From: Planctomycetota bacterium
GTDB taxonomy: Bacteria; Planctomycetota; Phycisphaerae; SM23-33
Reading direction: 5' to 3'
Assembly (NCBI GenBank): GCA_022705325.1
Contig: JAKJER010000046.1
Span: forward strand, 1-51,077
Length of the DNA: 51,077 nt
Every line of letters starts with the position of its first letter. The first letter of the stretch is position 1. The notes under the pieces were generated by a model. The model did not search any database. It was not told where the DNA came from and was given only the letters and a program-made list of their open reading frames with translations. Below are positions 32,822-41,794 of this stretch, piece after piece. The translations under genes and the position numbers were made by a program.

Positions 32822-34852
32822 ATGGGGAACATCCCTTGCCGCGCCCTGACATCGCTGCTCCTGCTGACGGCCCTGGCCGGCCTCTGCCACGGCGAACAGG
32901 AGTTCAATGTCCACGTGCGCTTCGGGTGGGATGGTTGCCACCGGCCCCAGCAGTGGCTGCCGATCGACGTGACCATCGCCACCTCTCGCAGCCAGGGCTT
33001 CAGCGGTGAGCTGGTGTTGTCGGCCCAGCAGGACGCCGTGACCCGCATGGAGGTCCGCCACCCGGTAACGGTCAGCCGTCAACTGCCCATCCACGTGCCG
33101 CTGGTCAGCAAGTTGAGCTTCACGGCCAGCGAGTGCCGGCTCAGCCTGGTCGACGAGAAGGGCCGGACCGCCTGGTCCGAAAGCTACTCCCTGATGGACT
33201 TCAGCCCGGGCGGGATCCAACTCACGCCGGTGCGCGGGACCGATGTATTGATCGGCACGGGCGGGACCCGCAGCCGCGTGCTTGCCCAGCTTGGCACCTT
33301 CCTGCATCCCACGGCCCGGGATCGCGCGGACCGGGAAGGCGCCCTGTTCCTTCGCGACAAGCTGGTGTCCGCCCTGCCCTGGGACTGGACCGGCTATGCC
33401 TGCCTCGACGTGCTGGTCCTCAGCGAGGTGGACTGGACCCAGCTCCGCCCGCAGCAGGTGCAGGCGGTGGCCGACCACGTTCACTCGGGAGGCACGCTGC
33501 TGCTGGTGCCTGGCCAGCATCCCTGGCCGACCGACGGGCCCGCCGCGTTGCTTGTCCCGTTCGCACCCACTTCGCTGCGCCAGGACACGCTGGCCGAGAC
33601 CAACCTCGCCGGCGGGCGGATGGTGCTGCACCAGGTGTCCGCGTGGCCCCTCGCGCCGCCGGCCTCGAGCGGGTGGCAGGTCGCGAAGGTGGGGTCGTTG
33701 GCGACCTTCGCCTACGGGCCGGTCGGGTTCGGGCAGGTCGGGGTGCTGGCGTTCGACCCGGCCCGGGTGGATGCCCTCGACCGGCGGGCCGAGGTGAGCC
33801 TGTGGCAACTCTGCCTGGAGCGGCTGCTGGGCGAGGAGAAGTTCGCGTACGGCGCATCGTCCACGGACCGGCACTCCTTCTATGATCCCTACGTGGTCGC
33901 CGATCAAAGCGGCACCAACCAGGTCCTGGAGCATCTGCTCTCCATCCCGCAGTTGAGGCCGCTCAACATCTGGTTCGTGGTCGGCCTGCTGGCCCTGCTG
34001 GCGCTGATGCTCGGGCCGATCGACTACTTCCTGCTCAAGAAGCTCGACCGCCTGCCCTGGACGTGGGTGACCAGCACGTGCATCATCGCGGGCTTCACGG
34101 CCGCCGCGTACTACGGCGTCAAGTTCTACCGCTCGGGCGACCTTCAGGTGCGGGCGGTGAGCGTGATCGACTCGGTGAACGGCCAGGGCACGTGGGCAAC
34201 GGTGTACGCGGGCGTCTTCGCCCCCGACAGCGACGACTACCGCCTGGACGGGTTGGCGGCCGGCCAGTGGTGGGCGGCCATCAGCCCCATGCGGGACGAG
34301 TACGCGTACATGTCGCCCTCCCACCTGGGCGGGCGGTCCATCTACTGCCGCCAGGGCGACGGGGCCAACCTTCCCGTCAGCCTGCCCATCAGCATCTACT
34401 CCATGCAGTGCCTGCTGGGCGAATCCAAGCAGGCCCAGGCGCCTCTGTCGGTCAAGGCGGACGCCGGCGGCGGGTCCGTGACGATCGAGGTGACCAACCA
34501 CCTGTCGCACCCGGCCAAGCGGATCCTGGTGTGGCACGGCAAGAAGAGTTGGGAGTTCCCCGCACTGGCGGGCGAGGCGACGACCCGGCTGGTCCTGGAC
34601 CGCCCCGAGGCGCAGGGGGGGCGGATCCACGCGACCGTTCGCCCCCTGGAAGGCGAGGTGCTGTCCGCCCAGGGCGTCAGCCGACGAACCCAGGCGATCG
34701 GCCGCTACCGCGAGAAGGGCGCCGTGGTGGTGCTGGCGGAGTACGACCAGCCGCCGCTGAGCCACACGGTGCAGTCGGGACGCTGCGGGCGCGACCACGT
34801 CTTGTTCGCTCGCGTTGTCGTGCCGATGACGGGCAGCACCAGGCAAGAGTGA
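32822..34852 (+). CDS. Exported membrane protein of the MoxR/VWA operon, function unknown
   Basis: A 676-residue protein with an export signal (MGNIPCRALTSLLLLTALAGLCHG). It has a beta-sandwich start (VHVRFGWDGCHRPQQWLPIDVTI), then a GATase-like region (CLDVLVLSEVDW...HSGGTLLLVPGQ) as in related operon proteins. Two membrane helices surround GPIDYFLLKKLDRLPWTW (about 382-430); a beta-rich C-terminal domain follows. The GPIDYFLLKKL motif recurs, as I recall, in uncharacterised membrane proteins of planctomycete MoxR operons. ATG 32822 has GGAG at normal spacing; the alternative GTG 32801 overlaps the previous stop and would add seven residues. Position between the BatA-like gene and the ABC ATPase argues for a shared envelope complex. 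Confidence 0.75.
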   Translation: MGNIPCRALTSLLLLTALAGLCHGEQEFNVHVRFGWDGCHRPQQWLPIDVTIATSRSQGFSGELVLSAQQDAVTRMEVRHPVTVSRQLPIHVPLVSKLSFTASECRLSLVDEKGRTAWSESYSLMDFSPGGIQLTPVRGTDVLIGTGGTRSRVLAQLGTFLHPTARDRADREGALFLRDKLVSALPWDWTGYACLDVLVLSEVDWTQLRPQQVQAVADHVHSGGTLLLVPGQHPWPTDGPAALLVPFAPTSLRQDTLAETNLAGGRMVLHQVSAWPLAPPASSGWQVAKVGSLATFAYGPVGFGQVGVLAFDPARVDALDRRAEVSLWQLCLERLLGEEKFAYGASSTDRHSFYDPYVVADQSGTNQVLEHLLSIPQLRPLNIWFVVGLLALLALMLGPIDYFLLKKLDRLPWTWVTSTCIIAGFTAAAYYGVKFYRSGDLQVRAVSVIDSVNGQGTWATVYAGVFAPDSDDYRLDGLAAGQWWAAISPMRDEYAYMSPSHLGGRSIYCRQGDGANLPVSLPISIYSMQCLLGESKQAQAPLSVKADAGGGSVTIEVTNHLSHPAKRILVWHGKKSWEFPALAGEATTRLVLDRPEAQGGRIHATVRPLEGEVLSAQGVSRRTQAIGRYREKGAVVVLAEYDQPPLSHTVQSGRCGRDHVLFARVVVPMTGSTRQE

Positions 34853-34878
34853 CGGCATACCGGCAAGAGGTTCTTCCG

Positions 34879-35805
34879 ATGATCGACATCAAGCGGCTGA
34901 CCAAGTACTACGGCAACCTGGGCGCGCTGGTGGACCTGGACCTCCAGATCGCCGAGGGCGACATCTTCGGGTTCATCGGGCCCAACGGCGCTGGCAAGAC
35001 CACGACCATGCGGATCCTGGCCACGCTGCTCCAGCCGACCCGCGGGCAGGCGTTCATCAACGGCGTGGACGTGCTCCGCGAGGGCAAGAAAGTCCGCCGC
35101 CTGGTCGGCTACATGCCCGACTTCATGGGAGTCTACGACGACCTGAAGGTCTTCGAGTACCTCGAGTTCTTCGCCGCCGCTTTCGGCATCGAACGCTCCA
35201 AGCGCAAGGCCGTCATCGACGGCGTGCTGGAACTGACCGACCTGGCGGGCAAGCGGACGACAGCCGTCGACAACCTCTCGCGCGGCATGCAGCAGCGCCT
35301 GGGCCTGGCCCGCGTGCTCATCCACGACCCCAAGGCGCTCATCCTGGACGAGCCGGCCAGCGGGCTGGACCCCCGCGCCCGCATCGAGATGCGCGTGCTG
35401 CTCCGCGAACTCAAGCAGATGGGCAAGACCATCATGATCTCCAGCCACATCCTCTCGGAGCTGGAGGAGATGTGCGACCAGGTCGGCATCATCGAGCACG
35501 GCAAGCTCGTTTTCCAGGGCACGATCGAGGACATCCGCAGCCGCATGGGCGTCAGCAGCAAGCTCCGCGTCCGCGTGGCGGCCGACCCGGCCCGGGCGGC
35601 CGAGGTGCTGATGGCCCTGCCCGCCGTGCGAGAGGTGACCCAGCAGGGCGACCAACTCCTGGTGATCCTCCAGGACGGGCAGGCCGCCAACGCCCTCATC
35701 GCCCGCACGCTCGTCCAGCACGAGTTCGACCTGGTCAGCCTTGTGCCCGAGCAGATCAAGCTCGACGAGGCCTTCCTCCAACTGACCAAGGGGCTGGTGC
35801 AGTAG
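34879..35805 (+). CDS. ABC transporter ATP-binding protein, CcmA/NatA type, without an adjacent permease
   Basis: A 308-residue ATPase: Walker A GPNGAGKTTT (about 34-43), Q-loop region VGYMPDFMG, signature LSRGMQQR, Walker B ALILDEPASGLDP, and switch His in ISSHILSELEEM. A C-terminal extension (about 225-308) follows, of the kind found in multidrug, Na+ or gliding (GldA-like) exporters. No permease gene follows: the gene ends at 35805 and the next base starts the stop codon of a convergent pseudopilin gene. The permease must lie elsewhere, or the large operon membrane proteins serve as the partner; neither can be shown here. It is the last gene of the operon, 26 bp after the previous one. Confidence 0.92.
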   Translation: MIDIKRLTKYYGNLGALVDLDLQIAEGDIFGFIGPNGAGKTTTMRILATLLQPTRGQAFINGVDVLREGKKVRRLVGYMPDFMGVYDDLKVFEYLEFFAAAFGIERSKRKAVIDGVLELTDLAGKRTTAVDNLSRGMQQRLGLARVLIHDPKALILDEPASGLDPRARIEMRVLLRELKQMGKTIMISSHILSELEEMCDQVGIIEHGKLVFQGTIEDIRSRMGVSSKLRVRVAADPARAAEVLMALPAVREVTQQGDQLLVILQDGQAANALIARTLVQHEFDLVSLVPEQIKLDEAFLQLTKGLVQ

Positions 35806-36507
35806 CTAGTCGAACACCCCGTCGGCCCGTAGCGGGTTGCACCACAGCCGGCCCGGCTTGCGGGTGAGTTCCATCTCGTACTGGCGGTGCGTAATGTACA
35901 CCGCGTGCCCGCCCACGCAGCTCACGGTGGCCCCCTCCTTGTGACGCCGGGTCAGGTCCTGCTGCGGGTAGCTGCACCCGTCGTTCCAGTCGCTGGTGGC
36001 CGCCTCCCAGTACATGATCACGTCCTCCCCGGCGAAACCGATGATGTCCACCGTCCGCCAGGGATGCACGTTGGTCAGGTCGTCGTCGAAGATGAAGCCG
36101 CGGTTCATCAGGTAGCTGGTGAGCGCATTGGAGCCGCTGTAGCTGGGCTGCTCCAACGGACAACGGTACACGCTGATCGAGCTGATGTATCGCCACAGGA
36201 CGCCGCGGGTGAGGTCCTCGATCTTGTAGGTGCAATTGCGGGCGGTCTGGCTCCAGTCGTACAGCCAGCCGGGGCCCTTGAAGTACCCGCCCGCGTCCAG
36301 GGCGCGCGAGTTGACGTACGGCAGGAAGTTGAGGTTGTCGCTGGAGTACGACGCCGAGGCCAGCGAGAGCAGGTGGTGGTTGTTGGCGCAGGCGGAGCGG
36401 CGGGTGTGTTCGATGATGGACATGGCCGACGGCGCCAGGATCGCCAGCAGCAGGGCGATGACGGCTATCACCACCAGCAACTCCACCAGTGAGAACGCTC
36501 GCCGCAT
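35806..36507 (-). CDS. Pseudopilin-like protein with prepilin N-terminus
   Basis: A 233-residue protein beginning RRA|FSLVELLVVIAVIALLLAILAPSAMSIIEHTRR. The hydrophobic helix and Glu5 are typical of type II pseudopilins, but the residue before the cleavage site is Ala rather than the usual Gly. The rest has several Cys and Trp residues (CANNHHLLSLASASYSS, YRCPLEQPSY). Its C-terminal part, EGATVSCVGGHAVYITHR, resembles but does not match the usual FADGS ending of DUF1559-like proteins. The gene is alone and its stop codon directly abuts that of the ABC ATPase (TAGCTA). Function unknown. Confidence 0.82.
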   Translation of the reverse strand: MRRAFSLVELLVVIAVIALLLAILAPSAMSIIEHTRRSACANNHHLLSLASASYSSDNLNFLPYVNSRALDAGGYFKGPGWLYDWSQTARNCTYKIEDLTRGVLWRYISSISVYRCPLEQPSYSGSNALTSYLMNRGFIFDDDLTNVHPWRTVDIIGFAGEDVIMYWEAATSDWNDGCSYPQQDLTRRHKEGATVSCVGGHAVYITHRQYEMELTRKPGRLWCNPLRADGVFD

Positions 36508-36641
36508 GTCCGGGCCCCGATCGCGACGGCGGGAAGAAGGAGACGCGCCGCCGACGAGCCGCTGATCTCCCCTGCCCGAGCCGCCCTGATTGTACGGACG
36601 CCCCGGCGGGATTGTCCACCGTCTTCGACGAATCCGCCCGC

Positions 36642-39600
36642 TTATCTGCGGCTGCGCCGCCGGGCATAGCCCGCCAGCCCGGCCGAGGCCAGCATCAGCA
36701 ACGACAGCGTCACCGGCTCAGGAACCGCGGTCAGGACGACGTCGTTGCCCGTACCGCCCTGGTAGGTCAGGATAAACTGGTTGCCGTTCACCTCGATGCT
36801 CGACCCTTCGGGCAGGTCCGCAAACATGCCCGAACCCGCTATCGCCTCGGTGCCGTCGTTGTCGATGATGACATACTGCCCGCCGCCGTAGTGGCTGAAG
36901 GACGACAGGACCGAGAGGTTCAGCGTGGGCGTGTTCAGATTGACCTGGCCGTGCACCTCCAGCGTGTCCCAGGCAACGGGGTCCAAATCGACGTCGAAGA
37001 ACGAGTCAATCGGCAGGGTCGCTGTGCCGACCCCGAGGCTGCCCACGTTGGCGCCCGGGGCCAGATGCCCGCCGGTCTGGACACTGACGGCCGACCAGGC
37101 GGAGCCCGCGCCGAGATCGCCGCTGCCGCCGAGCGTGGCCCCGCCGTTGACGGTGTAGGTCCCGCCGCCGGTGTGCGTGCCGTTGACCAGCAGGGCGCCC
37201 GCGGCAACAGTGGTCGTCCCGCTGTAGGCGTTGGCGCCGCTGAACGTCTGCGTGCCTTCCCCGATCTTGGTCACGTGCAGCGCCCCGGTGACGTCGCCCA
37301 GGAACTCGCCGCTCTTGTCGGCGTTGCCGAACTGAATGTAATGGGTCCCGTAGCTTGTGGTGACGGTGCCTTCGCCTCGCAACGCGCCAAACCGCGAAGC
37401 CGTGCCCGCGCTGAAATCGTTCAGAGCCGAGTAATTGAAGTTGGCCCCGCCCGCGATCACCAGGTCGCCGGGCGTGTCGAACATCTGGTAGTTGCTGCGG
37501 CCGGCCGAGTCGAGCGAGCCGGCCTCCACGGTCACGTCGCCGCTCTGGGTGAGTTGCGTCACGCCGCCCCACGGACCCAGGCGGACCACGCCGGCATCCT
37601 TCTTGACCACGGAGCCGTCGCCGCTGATGTTCGCCCGCAGGTCGCTGCTCTGCCCGCTGGTGGCGGTGAGCCAGACGGCTGAGTCGTTTGCCAGCGTGAT
37701 GTTGCTGCGCCACCCGTCGCCGCTGCCGTTGCCGTTGTTCATCAGTTCCAGGACGCCGCCGTTGACCGTCATGCCGCCTAAGGCATAGCCCGTGCTGCTC
37801 GTGCCGGAAACTCTCATCAGGCCTGCGCCGTTCTTTATCACATACGTGGTGCCGCCGCCGAAACTGCGGGCCAGCCCGCCCGTGAAGTCGAGGTCCACGC
37901 CAGAGGGCACCGTGCCACCCACGACGTCATAGATCTGCGTGCCGCCCTGATAGCTGAGCGTCGAATCGGCGATGGTTGCGGTCGTGCTGGCGGCGTTGAT
38001 CCGGATGTAGGCGGTGACGCCCGAAGCGAAGCGGCTCTCGTGCGGGCTGGAGCCTCCCCACTCGCCGCCGGTCATCTGCACGCCGGGATCGGACGCCGAG
38101 GCGCCGTGCGGAACGTAGAACTCGGGGTAGCTCGCCGGACCGTGCGTCAGCGTGCCTCCGTTGATCCATATCCGCGACGAGGTCGTGTCGAAAATGTGCG
38201 CCGTGGTGTTGCGGAACGTGGCCCCGCTGTTGATCTGCACCGCACCCCGGATTCCGCCTCCCGTGTTGGCATAGGTGGTGTCGGCCCCGGCAATATACGT
38301 AGCGCCCGGAGCGAGGGTGTTGAGATACAAGGCTCCCGGGCCGGCCTTCACCAGCGTGCCCTCATTGACCGTCGTGTTGCCGGTGTGGCTGGTCGTGCCC
38401 GCCAGCGTGAGCGTGCCCGCGCCGGCCTTGATCAGGCTCAGCGTGCCCGAGCCGTTCTGGGTGGTTCCGGAGAAAGTCGACGTCGCCCCGCCGGCCCCGA
38501 CGGTCAGCGTGTTGCCCCCGACGATGTTCTTGACCACGCCGGCGCCCGACAGGCCGTCGATCGTCTGCGGCACGTTGTTCAACTGGAGCGTGCCATTGAC
38601 GGTCAGGGAATTCGCGGCAGAAAGCGTCGAGGCGTGACCGGGCTGGAACGTCGAACCGCCATTGATGGTCATGTCGCCGGTCCACGTGTTGGCTGTCCCG
38701 TCGTGCGTGACCCGCCCGCCGCTGACGGTGATATCCGCCGAACCGGACCAGACGGCGCCGGCGCCCGACCACGTGACACGATCGCTCCCGCCGTACAGGG
38801 TCACGGGACGGTCCACCTGGAGACCCCCGCTCAAGGTCAGCAGGCCCAGCCACGAGCCGATGCCGGCAGCAGAACCGGGCGCCGCCGAAGAGATCACGAT
38901 GGCATTGGGGATGTTCGCCCCGACGCGCAACTGCGTGACGGCCGAACCGGTGTTCGCGTTGCCCAGCGTGATCGGGCCCGATCCCGCGGCGCCGGCACTC
39001 GTGATCTGAAGCTTGCCGGACTCGACAACCGTGCCGCCGGAGTAGCTGTTCGTGCCGCCCAACGCGACACGGTTGCCGGCATCGGCCGCCGTGTTTCCGC
39101 CCGCGCCACCCTTGATGATCAGCGGTCCGGTCCCGGTGATGCCGCCAGATCCGAAGCCGAACCACCAGTCCGCCCCCGTCCCGGTGTTGGGGATCTCCAG
39201 GATCGTGGGCCGGTTGACGGTCAGAGCGCCGAGATAGCTCTGGTACTGTCCGGTTCCAAGCAGCGTCGCCGTCCCAGTCCCGAGGTTGCTGACGGTGACG
39301 GCGTTGGCGATGTTGGCAGCGCCGAGCGTGAGTTGGACGTTGCTGGCGCCCGTGCCCGCGTCGCCCAACGTGACGGCCCCCGCGCCCGCCGCGGCGGTGT
39401 TCCCGAGTTGCAGCGTCCCGGCGCGGACGATCGTGCCGCCAGTGTACGTATTGGCCCCGCTGAGCGTCAGAGTGCCAGCTCCTGTCTTGAGCAGCCCGCC
39501 GTCCGGCGTAGCGCCCAGGGCTGGATCGTGGATAAGGGCCTGACTGATGGCGGCGTTCTGACCGTTGGTGTCCAGGATCGCACCTCCGGCCTGGACGAGG

Positions 39601-40514
39601 GCCGTCAGGTTGCCGGTTGCCGGCAGGAACGTACCCGCCGCCGACACCGGCGGCTGGGCCAGCACTCGCAGCGTGCCGCCATTGAAGCGGATGGTAGAGA
39701 CATTGCCGTCGGTGGAGATGCCTTGCACGCTGGTCGTCCCGCCGTTGAGCGTGAGCGAGGAGTTGGCGCCCAGGAGATTGATGCCGTAGAACCGGCTGGC
39801 GTTGTTCTCGGCGCTGGAGGCGGAGAATGTGCCGGAATTGACGGCCAGGTTGCTGAATCTGCCGGCGCTGGGGCCGGTGTTGCCGGTGCTGGAGAAGCTC
39901 CCCCCATCCACCGACAGCGTCGTGCCCGTGCTGGCGAAGACGACCTGGTTGCCCACCGTTCCGGTCAGGCTGACCGACCCGCCGGGAACGATGCTCAGCG
40001 TGCTCGTGTTGGCCAGGCCCAACCCACCGTTGTAGGACACGCTGCCGCCAAACGTCAGCTTACCCGCACCACCGAGGACCAGTCCGTTGGCCAGGGTCAT
40101 GGCGACGTTGCTGTTGATGGCGGCATCCGAGTTGACCGTTACATTGGGCACGTTCGACCAGCCCAATTGGCCCCGGAGCGTGATCGTCCCGCCGCTAAGC
40201 ACGTAGTTCCCTGACCCGGCGGAGTTGAAGGTGATCGAGTTGGCCGTGACCGAGCCGACTGCCACGGTCCCCGCCGCCCCCGAGCCGGCGCCGAAAATGG
40301 CGTCGTCGCTCGTGGTGTTGGGCCAGGCCTGGTCGGCCGCTCCGTTCCACCAGTCGGCGGCGACGGTGTTCCAGGAGCCGGCGCCATCCTGAGCCCCGCC
40401 TGCGACAGTGTCGGCGTCCCACGTAAGCGTGGCGGCAAAGGCGGGCGCCCCGGCCAGAATCAGAGTCAGCGCAACACTCAGCATGTTCAACAGTGGGAAA
40501 CGTGTTCGATGCAT
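36642..40514 (-). CDS. Giant PEP-CTERM protein of autotransporter-type beta-helix repeats
   Basis: A 1290-residue exported protein. The signal peptide (MHRTRFPLLNMLSVALTLILAGAPAFA) is followed by ATLTWDADT. A long Gly/Thr/Asn-rich region then repeats the passenger-associated motif (GAGTLTLSGANTYTGGT, GAGTLTLAGTTSHTGNT, GEGTQTFSGANAYSGTT), predicted to form a beta-helix. The C-terminus is a PEP-CTERM sorting signal: VPEPVTLSLLMLASAGLAGYARRRSRR, with the VPEP box, a hydrophobic stretch and a basic tail. Such proteins are processed by an exosortase and probably exposed on the surface or released into exopolysaccharide. There is no autotransporter barrel. ATG 40514 has GAGGAG upstream. Confidence 0.92.
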   Translation of the reverse strand: MHRTRFPLLNMLSVALTLILAGAPAFAATLTWDADTVAGGAQDGAGSWNTVAADWWNGAADQAWPNTTSDDAIFGAGSGAAGTVAVGSVTANSITFNSAGSGNYVLSGGTITLRGQLGWSNVPNVTVNSDAAINSNVAMTLANGLVLGGAGKLTFGGSVSYNGGLGLANTSTLSIVPGGSVSLTGTVGNQVVFASTGTTLSVDGGSFSSTGNTGPSAGRFSNLAVNSGTFSASSAENNASRFYGINLLGANSSLTLNGGTTSVQGISTDGNVSTIRFNGGTLRVLAQPPVSAAGTFLPATGNLTALVQAGGAILDTNGQNAAISQALIHDPALGATPDGGLLKTGAGTLTLSGANTYTGGTIVRAGTLQLGNTAAAGAGAVTLGDAGTGASNVQLTLGAANIANAVTVSNLGTGTATLLGTGQYQSYLGALTVNRPTILEIPNTGTGADWWFGFGSGGITGTGPLIIKGGAGGNTAADAGNRVALGGTNSYSGGTVVESGKLQITSAGAAGSGPITLGNANTGSAVTQLRVGANIPNAIVISSAAPGSAAGIGSWLGLLTLSGGLQVDRPVTLYGGSDRVTWSGAGAVWSGSADITVSGGRVTHDGTANTWTGDMTINGGSTFQPGHASTLSAANSLTVNGTLQLNNVPQTIDGLSGAGVVKNIVGGNTLTVGAGGATSTFSGTTQNGSGTLSLIKAGAGTLTLAGTTSHTGNTTVNEGTLVKAGPGALYLNTLAPGATYIAGADTTYANTGGGIRGAVQINSGATFRNTTAHIFDTTSSRIWINGGTLTHGPASYPEFYVPHGASASDPGVQMTGGEWGGSSPHESRFASGVTAYIRINAASTTATIADSTLSYQGGTQIYDVVGGTVPSGVDLDFTGGLARSFGGGTTYVIKNGAGLMRVSGTSSTGYALGGMTVNGGVLELMNNGNGSGDGWRSNITLANDSAVWLTATSGQSSDLRANISGDGSVVKKDAGVVRLGPWGGVTQLTQSGDVTVEAGSLDSAGRSNYQMFDTPGDLVIAGGANFNYSALNDFSAGTASRFGALRGEGTVTTSYGTHYIQFGNADKSGEFLGDVTGALHVTKIGEGTQTFSGANAYSGTTTVAAGALLVNGTHTGGGTYTVNGGATLGGSGDLGAGSAWSAVSVQTGGHLAPGANVGSLGVGTATLPIDSFFDVDLDPVAWDTLEVHGQVNLNTPTLNLSVLSSFSHYGGGQYVIIDNDGTEAIAGSGMFADLPEGSSIEVNGNQFILTYQGGTGNDVVLTAVPEPVTLSLLMLASAGLAGYARRRSRR

Positions 40515-40699
40515 GGGTGGCTCCTCAACTTATCCGGGTGCGACGGCAACCGCACCACCGTGGCACGAGCGTCTGGCACGATAGCAACTTGCAGCGGGGA
40601 AGTGAGACCTCCGGGCAATCCGCCGATCCGGCCCTGCCGCTACACCGACGGACACTCCGGACGCCTGACGCGGTTCCTCTCTCCCGGTCAGGTAATCTG

Positions 40700-40729
40700 A
40701 TTATACACCCGCCCTCGATCCAGCGTCCA
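40700..40729 (-). promoter_or_regulatory. Candidate promoter of the PEP-CTERM gene
   Basis: On the minus strand, a perfect TATAAT at 40700-40705 has TGGACG at 40724-40729 with an 18-bp spacer. Transcription would begin near 40693, giving a leader of about 180 nt before ATG 40514. I see no known riboswitch in that leader. Confidence 0.45.
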
Positions 40730-40765
40730 GCCTCATTTTCCGCCCGGAACGCGGCCTGTATGCGC

Positions 40766-41785
40766 CTAGGCCAGCCCCGAAGCGAAGGCAGCAATCGCCT
40801 GGTCGACGGCAGCGCGATCGACGGCCAGGCTCGTGACGGCCCTGATGAGGTCGCTGCCGGTGGCCAGGACAAGCACCCCCGCGTCGGCCAGGCGCCGGGC
40901 GAGATCGGCCGCGGGCATGGCCGTCACGCGCATGACCACGATGTTGGTCTGGACGGAGGCAAGGTCGAGTTGGATGCCCTTCAGCACCGCCAGGCCTTCG
41001 GCCAGCGCCTTGGCGTTGGCGTGGTCCTCGACGAGGCGGTCGCGATGGTTGTCGACGGCGTAGAGCGCCCCGGCCGCCACAATGCCCGCCTGCCGCATTC
41101 CCCCGCCGAACATCTTGCGGAAGCGCCTGGCGCGGGCGATGAAGTCGGCCGTCCCCGCCAGGGCCGAGCCCACCGGAGCGCCGAGCCCCTTGGAAAAGCA
41201 CACGCTGACGCTGTCGAAGTGCCGGGCGTAATCGCGCTCGGCGATGCCCGTGGCGGCGGAGGCGTTCCACAGCCGGGCGCCGTCCAGGTGCATCTTGAGC
41301 CCCGCCTCTCGCGCGACGGCTTCGACCTGAGCGATCTGATCGAGCGGCCAGATGCTGCCCCCGCCGCGGTTGTGCGTATTCTCGATGCAGACCAGGCGAG
41401 TGACGGGGAAGTGGATGTTCTGCGGATGCAAGACACCGCGCACCTGGTCGGCCGTGAACAACCCGCGCTGACCCGGGATGAGCCGGCACGACACGCCCGC
41501 CAGGGCGGCCGGGGCCCCGCTCTCGTAGAAGTACGAGTGGGCCTGCGCCTCCAGGATGATCTCGTCGCCCGGCTCGGTGTGGGCGCGGATGGCCACCTGG
41601 TTGGTCATCGTGCCCGAGGGCATGTAGACGGCCGCCTCCTTGCCCAGAAGCTCCGCGGTGCGGCGCTCCAGGGCGGCCACGGTGGGGTCGTCGCCGAGCA
41701 CGTCGTCGCCGACCTTGGCGGTTGCCATCGCCTGGCGCATCGCCGACGTGGGTTGGGTAATCGTGTCGCTGCGGAGGTCAATCAT
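40766..41785 (-). CDS. ltaE: Low-specificity L-threonine aldolase
   Basis: A 339-residue PLP enzyme that splits L-threonine or allo-threonine into glycine and acetaldehyde. It shows the N-terminal MIDLRSDTITQPT, GDDVLGDDPTV, the PLP-contacting SGTMTNQVA, IENTHNRGGG, HLDGARLWNA and the PLP lysine in SVCFSKGLGAPVGS. Length and order match the bacterial enzyme. It begins 9 bp after the stop of the ThuA/HEAT/DUF1080 gene, and its ribosome-binding site (TAGGAA) includes that stop codon, so translation is probably coupled. Why an amino-acid enzyme is coupled to a putative sugar-modifying protein is unclear. Confidence 0.94.
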   Translation of the reverse strand: MIDLRSDTITQPTSAMRQAMATAKVGDDVLGDDPTVAALERRTAELLGKEAAVYMPSGTMTNQVAIRAHTEPGDEIILEAQAHSYFYESGAPAALAGVSCRLIPGQRGLFTADQVRGVLHPQNIHFPVTRLVCIENTHNRGGGSIWPLDQIAQVEAVAREAGLKMHLDGARLWNASAATGIAERDYARHFDSVSVCFSKGLGAPVGSALAGTADFIARARRFRKMFGGGMRQAGIVAAGALYAVDNHRDRLVEDHANAKALAEGLAVLKGIQLDLASVQTNIVVMRVTAMPAADLARRLADAGVLVLATGSDLIRAVTSLAVDRAAVDQAIAAFASGLA

Positions 41786-41794
41786 GTCGTATTC

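Noticed and set aside
32543..34858. 771-residue ORF antisense to the operon membrane protein
   Set aside because: Same reasoning: low-complexity His/Arg/Gly-rich translation and no start signals.
38040..40214. 724-residue ORF antisense to the PEP-CTERM protein
   Set aside because: It mirrors the repeat structure of the PEP-CTERM gene and lacks any domain. The minus-strand gene has both a signal peptide and a sorting signal.
36642..40514. Classical type V autotransporter
   Set aside because: The repeats are of passenger type, but the C-terminus is a PEP-CTERM signal and no beta-barrel domain is present.
40515..40693. Riboswitch in the long PEP-CTERM leader
   Set aside because: No known aptamer core, such as the cyclic-di-GMP type, could be recognised by eye.
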